64,000 bases of DNA from Taenia hydatigena. Taxonomy: Eukaryota; Platyhelminthes; Cestoda; Cyclophyllidea; Taeniidae. Both the position numbers and the translations under genes were made by a program. The DNA lies in contig JADWOT020001810.1 of assembly GCA_036345935.2 (NCBI GenBank), forward strand, positions 1-64,000. The letters run 5' to 3'. This document shows, one piece after another, positions 59,688 to 64,000 of this stretch. Below the pieces are notes generated by a model. It was not told the DNA's origin. It worked only from the letters and a program-made list of their open reading frames with translations, and made no database searches. Position 1 is the first letter of the stretch. Every line of letters begins with the position of its first letter.

Positions 59688-60269
59688 GGATTATGCAGGC
59701 TTTTGCGATGCTGCAGTGATAAGTAAAAGGTGCTTCAGAAGCACGGATGCTTCTTGCTAAATTTAAGCTCCGGAACCTTACTTTGATGCAAACTTTGCCT
59801 CGCTAAAGACATCCTGACTTCAATAAACTATGGAAGCTTTCCACCAAGCTAATTCGTTGTTTCAAATAATGCAAAAAATTTCAATTGAATAACGTGAATA
59901 ATAAATCGTTCTGTTGTGTGAGTTTAGTAAAGTCAATCTGACTCCCAAAGCCTAATACAAACGCATACATTTAAGTACATTTTTTGCTTGCACTATTATT
60001 TTGATTAACAATTAATTTAATGACAAAGAATGCATTACGAAACTAAAAATACGATCTGATATCGCATGGTAGTAGCTGATGAGAGACGATAAGCAATGAA
60101 TGCATGTTTACGCTTGTAAAGCCACTGTTTTGAATTAAATCAGCGAATAGCACAATCGTTTGCGCGGTCGTGGAAAAATCTTCAGTTCGCTTCCTCATTT
60201 ATGTCAGTGGTATCTCTACTACGACCTTTTTAAGGTCATCGCCTGCGTAGGGTCAACCGACTCACTGGC

Positions 60270-60823
60270 CTACCACCCAATGTAGTGATGCAATTCTGCA
60301 GAGTTAAATTGCTGGTATAACTGTCGAATAAGGCCGATCAAGTCCAGCTGGTCGAAGTCGAATTGCTTTTTGATGTGGCCTTAGGTGAATTTACCCCTTG
60401 GCTTGGAGTTTGTAAATAAATCAAGGCCCTGCAGCACGCGTTTGAAATGCTTGCAAAATTCCTTAACCAGTTTGTGCTTATCCGCGTTTATCCGATTAAT
60501 TGTCATATTTGGGAACAATCTGATTCCATAGTCTACGAGCTGTCAGTTAGAAACATCGATAGCTTACGAGCCCGGTGAAGTGGCAATTTTACATACTTTG
60601 CCACTCTCCATCCTCTTTAACTTATCCACGGCTAGAGCTGATTGTTTAGTGAATCTTAAAGCAGTCCAGCACCATCTGTTTTAATTGCTAATACTCAATC
60701 AAAGGATTAAGGAGACACCCATAACTGGGCAACTTCATCAACACCTGCCAAAGTAATCGATCTTGAGATGAGGACAAGTTGGACTTTAATGGGTAATTGA
60801 CTCTCTGAAGCGATGTCTGTAGG
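60270..60823 (-). pseudogene. Unassigned large-protein relic with several stops
   Basis: Downstream of an acceptor TGCGTCTTTTAG (complement at 60824-60835) the minus strand reads a protein-like sequence (Asp-Arg-Leu-Leu-Trp-Gln-Val-Leu). TAG at 60688-60690 interrupts it, and a frame change follows near 60645-60665. The next frame continues with Asp-Lys-Leu-Lys-Arg-Met-Glu-Ser-Gly and, after two more stops, Tyr-Gly-Ile-Arg-Leu-Phe-Pro-Asn. A further TAA lies at 60381-60383 and the end is TAG at 60270-60272. Long protein-like stretches joined across few stops indicate a decayed gene. The family was not recognised. Confidence 0.45.
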
Positions 60824-60892
60824 CTAAAAGACGCAATTCTTCAACAAGCCAAATTTATACAGTTTAACCTAGCAACCTGCACGCATCTCGTT

Positions 60893-61138
60893 TTGTCACT
60901 TCCAAAAACTTTGGTTTCATCTCCCACAAACACCGAATTGCAGATTCCGTTTGATAAAACACATTCAAAGTTACTCTTTTACGGTCATGAAGATGAACAC
61001 ATTGAAGTGAGGGTTTTCAAGGCACTGCTTCTGCGCAGGATAATTTACGTGAATTTTGGCATTATTGCTATCATCGCTACCATGTACTTCCCTTGGGTAC
61101 ATACACTGGTACCACACTCAAGTCACATCACCCACTAG
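60893..61138 (+). other. Unassigned 81-codon frame with a membrane-like stretch
   Basis: Contains an acceptor-like ACACCGAATTGCAG (ending 60943), a His-Glu-Asp-Glu-His segment, a GTGAGG donor-like site at 61007, and beyond it a hydrophobic run (Phe-Gly-Ile-Ile-Ala-Ile-Ile). It may be a short exon followed by intron. Nothing links it to the neighbours. Confidence 0.2.
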
Positions 61139-61435
61139 CGGGGCACTAGCACCCCTACTCTAGTGGACTTTTCCCGACTTCGAGAAAATTAATTATTCTT
61201 ACATTTACATGCAATCATAACTCAAAAGCACTTGATTAGCAGTTCATCCTTCCACTTCTTTTTCTCTTTGCAGCTGCGAATCTAATGAAGCATGGCAGTT
61301 TGACTGGCCTTTCATTAGCCCATTCTATTTATATTAGCGGGATCTATATTTTCCATTTTCCTATTGAAATGACCTATTTTATAAATCTTCTTAATTATGA
61401 AGTAGTGTCCACAATTGTGTCTTATCCGGGCAGAA

Positions 61436-61954
61436 TGTGGATTTAGTAGATCTCGGAAGTGACTGCTCTGCCAATGCAGCCATTCAGTTACTTCCCTCTA
61501 GAGGATGTCTGACGTCATGCGTGACACGACACCTTGCTTATGCTGACGCTTGCATTAATGGTAGGTTTTAGGTGTTTTAGTAGACTTTGAGCCCTTCGAC
61601 GCCTATATAATGCACATGATTCCGAAAACAATTCAAGTGGCAGTGTCAACGATAAAATTGTCTGCTCTGTGTCAAGTGAGTTTGGTGTGATGGAAGAAAG
61701 CGAGTTGACAGCGACATGAATAAGTTTACTTGGTGGTGGCTTGATTCCTTGCTTTGATCCACCAATTTCTACAAGCCGGTCGCCATGATGATGCTCACGA
61801 ACATCTTTGGGCTTTACGCAAACTCATAGGAACGAATGCATACATGACAGAGTTAGAGCATTCATCCAACTCCCCCACTCGTGGCACAATTTGGAAGCCA
61901 TTTGTTGCTCAGACAGTGGCTAAGGACAGCTTTAGGTCTTATGCCCTTTTCTAA
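61436..61954 (+). pseudogene. Ubiquitin-specific-protease-like (C19) relic
   Basis: After an acceptor GTCTTATCCGGGCAG (ending about 61433), the frame reads Leu-Gly-Ser-Asp-Cys-Ser-Ala-Asn-Ala-Ala-Ile-Gln-Leu-Leu. This fits the catalytic Cys box of C19 peptidases (Leu-Gly-Asn-Thr-Cys-x-x-Asn-Ala-x-x-Gln-x-Leu), with the Cys codon at 61464-61466. About 110 codons further on (61754-61954, another frame), Gly-Arg-His-Asp-Asp-Ala-His-Glu-His-Leu matches the Gln-Glu-Asp-Ala-His-Glu-Phe box found at about that distance in USP36/42-like enzymes. A Thr-Ile segment follows. Frame change and altered residues indicate a relic. The His box is not visible. Confidence 0.45.
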
Positions 61955-61995
61955 CCATATCTATTCTGCAGTGCAATAAAATTACTATAATATGC

Positions 61996-62199
61996 CTACT
62001 CTTCAACTTGGAACATCATATGGACACGGAAATAAAGACTGTGAACGGTAGTTCCCACGCTCTTTATCATCCCTAAGGTAAAACAGGCAGGCTCTCTTAA
62101 TGACCAAATTAACGCCTGCTCCCGAAATATTCGCGCACTTCTCTCTGTTCCAAAATGAGCCACCTGAGTCATGTCATGGTAGTGACGTAGGAGAGCCAA
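61996..62199 (-). pseudogene. Integrase zinc-binding (His-His) relic of a third retroelement piece
   Basis: The minus-strand frame starts Met-Ala-Leu-Leu-Arg-His-Tyr-His-Asp and continues to His-Phe-Gly-Thr-Glu-Arg-Ser-Ala-Arg-Ile. This is the HH half of the retroelement integrase HHCC domain (His, a few residues, His-Phe/Leu-Gly, then a basic helix). The expected Tyr-Trp-Pro and Cys-x2-Cys parts are not readable in frame. It is not adjacent to the RT relic at 44.2 kb. Confidence 0.45.
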
Positions 62200-64000
62200 G
62201 CTTTAATTCGATGACATCTTCACAGCATTGAATTTAAAGTGTATGCTTGCAAACACTTTTTGTGTCAGTTAACTTACGAAAGTTTTTCAAAATACTTTTG
62301 GACAAACTTCGCATCTTAATGTAACAAATGGCAAAACTTTATGGAGAATTCGCAATAGGTATGATGTAGTTGAAGGTGGAGGTAATGGGGAGCTGGTACT
62401 CGCAGATCATAAGCAGTACTCCTTGCAAATTTAAATTTGACTCCTTAGGGGTGATTTTCATCATTCAGGGCATGTGGTAGCTACCTTGATCCCAGCATTG
62501 ATAGGATCCGACCAAAACGGTTGGAGCAATCATAATGGGTTAACAGGACCTGATAATGCATGAGACTTACAAATTCGCGTCTCGGGCGATAAAAGTGAGG
62601 TACAATTCACCGAACAGTGGTGTAAGACCTTTGAATTTAGTTCAGTAAGGGGATTCTCACCAGTAAATAAGACCTTTAACTTTGACCTTCATTTGCGGCA
62701 GAACTTAGCTTGTGAGAACATTGTGTAAGACTGGATTCAATATTAACCAATTGTTTTTTAAACTTTCAAACTTTACTTCAGACGGAGCAGCACAGTAATT
62801 CCTTGTTGACGTATGATCGCTAGAGCGTGTACTCATATCAGCACGCCCAGCAACTTTTAAACAATAAACACATTAGGACATCAACTGTGAAGAGTTAAAA
62901 AATGGCATACTACTCAAGTAATTCATTGGAGAGGTTAAAACGCAGAAACTACTGATGTACTTTCAGCTACTGAAAAAAATTCCGAATGCATGGTAGCGAG
63001 CAAAAAGACGGCTCGTCAAATATTTTGCGGTAATTTTTAGTGTGTATGCAGGAATGCGCCGAGTGCGACTACCGCATTCACCCTAAGAACACTCAACTGG
63101 GACGGCAAAATATTGTTGTCTGGCTATTTCGTCTTGCATCAATCAACTCAGATTTTCTTGTCTTTAACACCTAGTAGACAGGAGAACTCTCTACTATCTA
63201 CACGTATTCACCACCGTCGTGAATGAATGTCCACCTCTTACCCATCCCATCAGGTTTGGGCTCAATCATTGGTGAGCTAGTGTTCATTCTGTTGCACATC
63301 CATCCACACAACATAACTCGCCCCAAACAGAAGCGTCTTGCTTAATCTTACAATCAACGTCACTTTATTGGGAAACGCTGTAATTTTGTGTTGCATAAAG
63401 GGTCGAAATCTATCCTCCTTCTTTTTTGTCATAAACCAGGTAAACTGGATAGACAATTGGATTATGAATAATACATTGATGGGAACCATGAATCTGTAAC
63501 CGAGTAGAAGGAGGAGGAGGAGGAAGATACTTGCATCCCTTTTTAAAAGAATTAGAGCGATTTGTAGTAGTCACACGTTTGCTGCGATTTATAATGTTAA
63601 GACGTGTACACTGCTTTATTATTGTTGAGCCCTGCGGCACCATTCACATTGAGCAGCTTGAGCCTCAAATCTCGCAACATACAATGCCGGTGAATGAGTG
63701 GTTTTATCTCGGACCAGTTCTTATGCAGACATGAAGTGATCCCAAGAATTGCAAAAGTTGTCAATGTTTGAGAAGGTCTAACGTAATGCCAAGTATCGGA
63801 CGTGATCATGACGATTAATAGAAGCTTCATTTCGAACTAAATGCACGAACACTAATTTTGCAGACGGTCAGTTCGTTCTGTTGTTACTACTCTAAAAAAA
63901 CACGCATTGTTGGGAGTTTGGCATTGGACTAGTTAAAATGGAATATTTTACGCATGTTTGTGGGCACTTGTGATGCTAATGTTGCAGCGCCCAGCGTTGA
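62200..64000. other. No supported gene
   Basis: Contains a (GGA)n run at 63508-63526 and several 65-77-codon frames on both strands (63277-63830) without motifs, conserved copies or paired splice signals. Confidence 0.45.

Larger units (their letters stand above)
58428..60068 (+). repeat. Unit E, copy E2 (about 1.64 kb)
   Basis: Partner of E1. The 59.39-59.75 kb core is nearly identical to E1, while the first 0.5 kb has many substitutions and indels. Flanks on both sides differ completely from those of E1. Confidence 0.9.

Noticed and set aside
1..64000. Bacterial-type operons, toxin systems or a phage-like cluster
   Set aside because: No runs of long adjacent ORFs with ribosome-binding sites, no recognisable bacterial protein families, and abundant eukaryotic splice and LTR signals.

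Overview
The window looks like repeat-rich, intron-bearing nuclear DNA of an animal. It has GT-AG splice signals, Ty3/gypsy-type retroelement relics, short solo-LTR-like repeats, microsatellites and no bacterial-style gene packing. No rRNA, tRNA or strongly conserved housekeeping gene was seen, so the taxon cannot be fixed from this sequence. A parasitic flatworm such as a tapeworm is my best guess, held weakly. There is no intact long gene. Coding signal survives as short exon-like pieces and as relics with stops or frameshifts.

Layout. 1-3698 is a decayed Ty3/gypsy element on the minus strand (Gag, protease relic, RT, RNase H, integrase running off the left edge). It carries an internal RT/RNase H duplication whose junction coincides with the only ambiguous base (1340). 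4.13-5.17 kb holds direct repeats of sequence at 55.97 kb and 41.64 kb. About 7.0-16.2 kb is a stack of inverted copies (family D) of blocks that lie in plus orientation at 37.06-42.44 kb (D1) and 47.85-54.3 kb (D2). About 16.25-32.49 kb is a second family (A): a partial left end, then two complete tandem copies, A1 (17.6-25.2 kb) and A2 (25.4-32.5 kb). A truncated third copy A3 (45.2-47.85 kb) is fused directly to D2. Family A carries minus-strand exon-like segments that are partly still open in A1 and more damaged in A2 and A3.

32.5-35.6 kb contains a GC-rich island open in several frames and a tandemly duplicated exon-bearing unit of about 0.63 kb. Five copies of a roughly 150-190 bp LTR-like repeat, with 5'-TG and mostly CA-3' ends, lie at 25.25, 35.66, 36.52, 38.04 and 48.85 kb. 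One has a perfect 5-bp target duplication, and another has an empty site in the sister D block. Unit E (42.49-44.16 and 58.43-60.07 kb) is a duplicated module with a nearly identical core holding small ORFs. 44.17-44.86 kb is a second, different gypsy RT/RNase H relic, and 62.0-62.2 kb is an integrase zinc-binding relic. 55.5-57.1 and 60.3-62.0 kb hold coding-like relics on both strands, including one with the Cys box and an Asp-Ala-His-Glu box reminiscent of ubiquitin-specific proteases.

The window is therefore best read as a mosaic of old segmental duplications and transposable elements with embedded gene fragments. I see no pathway, operon or defence system, and no convincing undescribed functional system. 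The best leads for new biology are the LTR family, unit E, the phase-compatible exon chain at 9.7-11.8 kb and the exon pair at 34.2/34.9 kb. Identity statements throughout are by eye, not computed.
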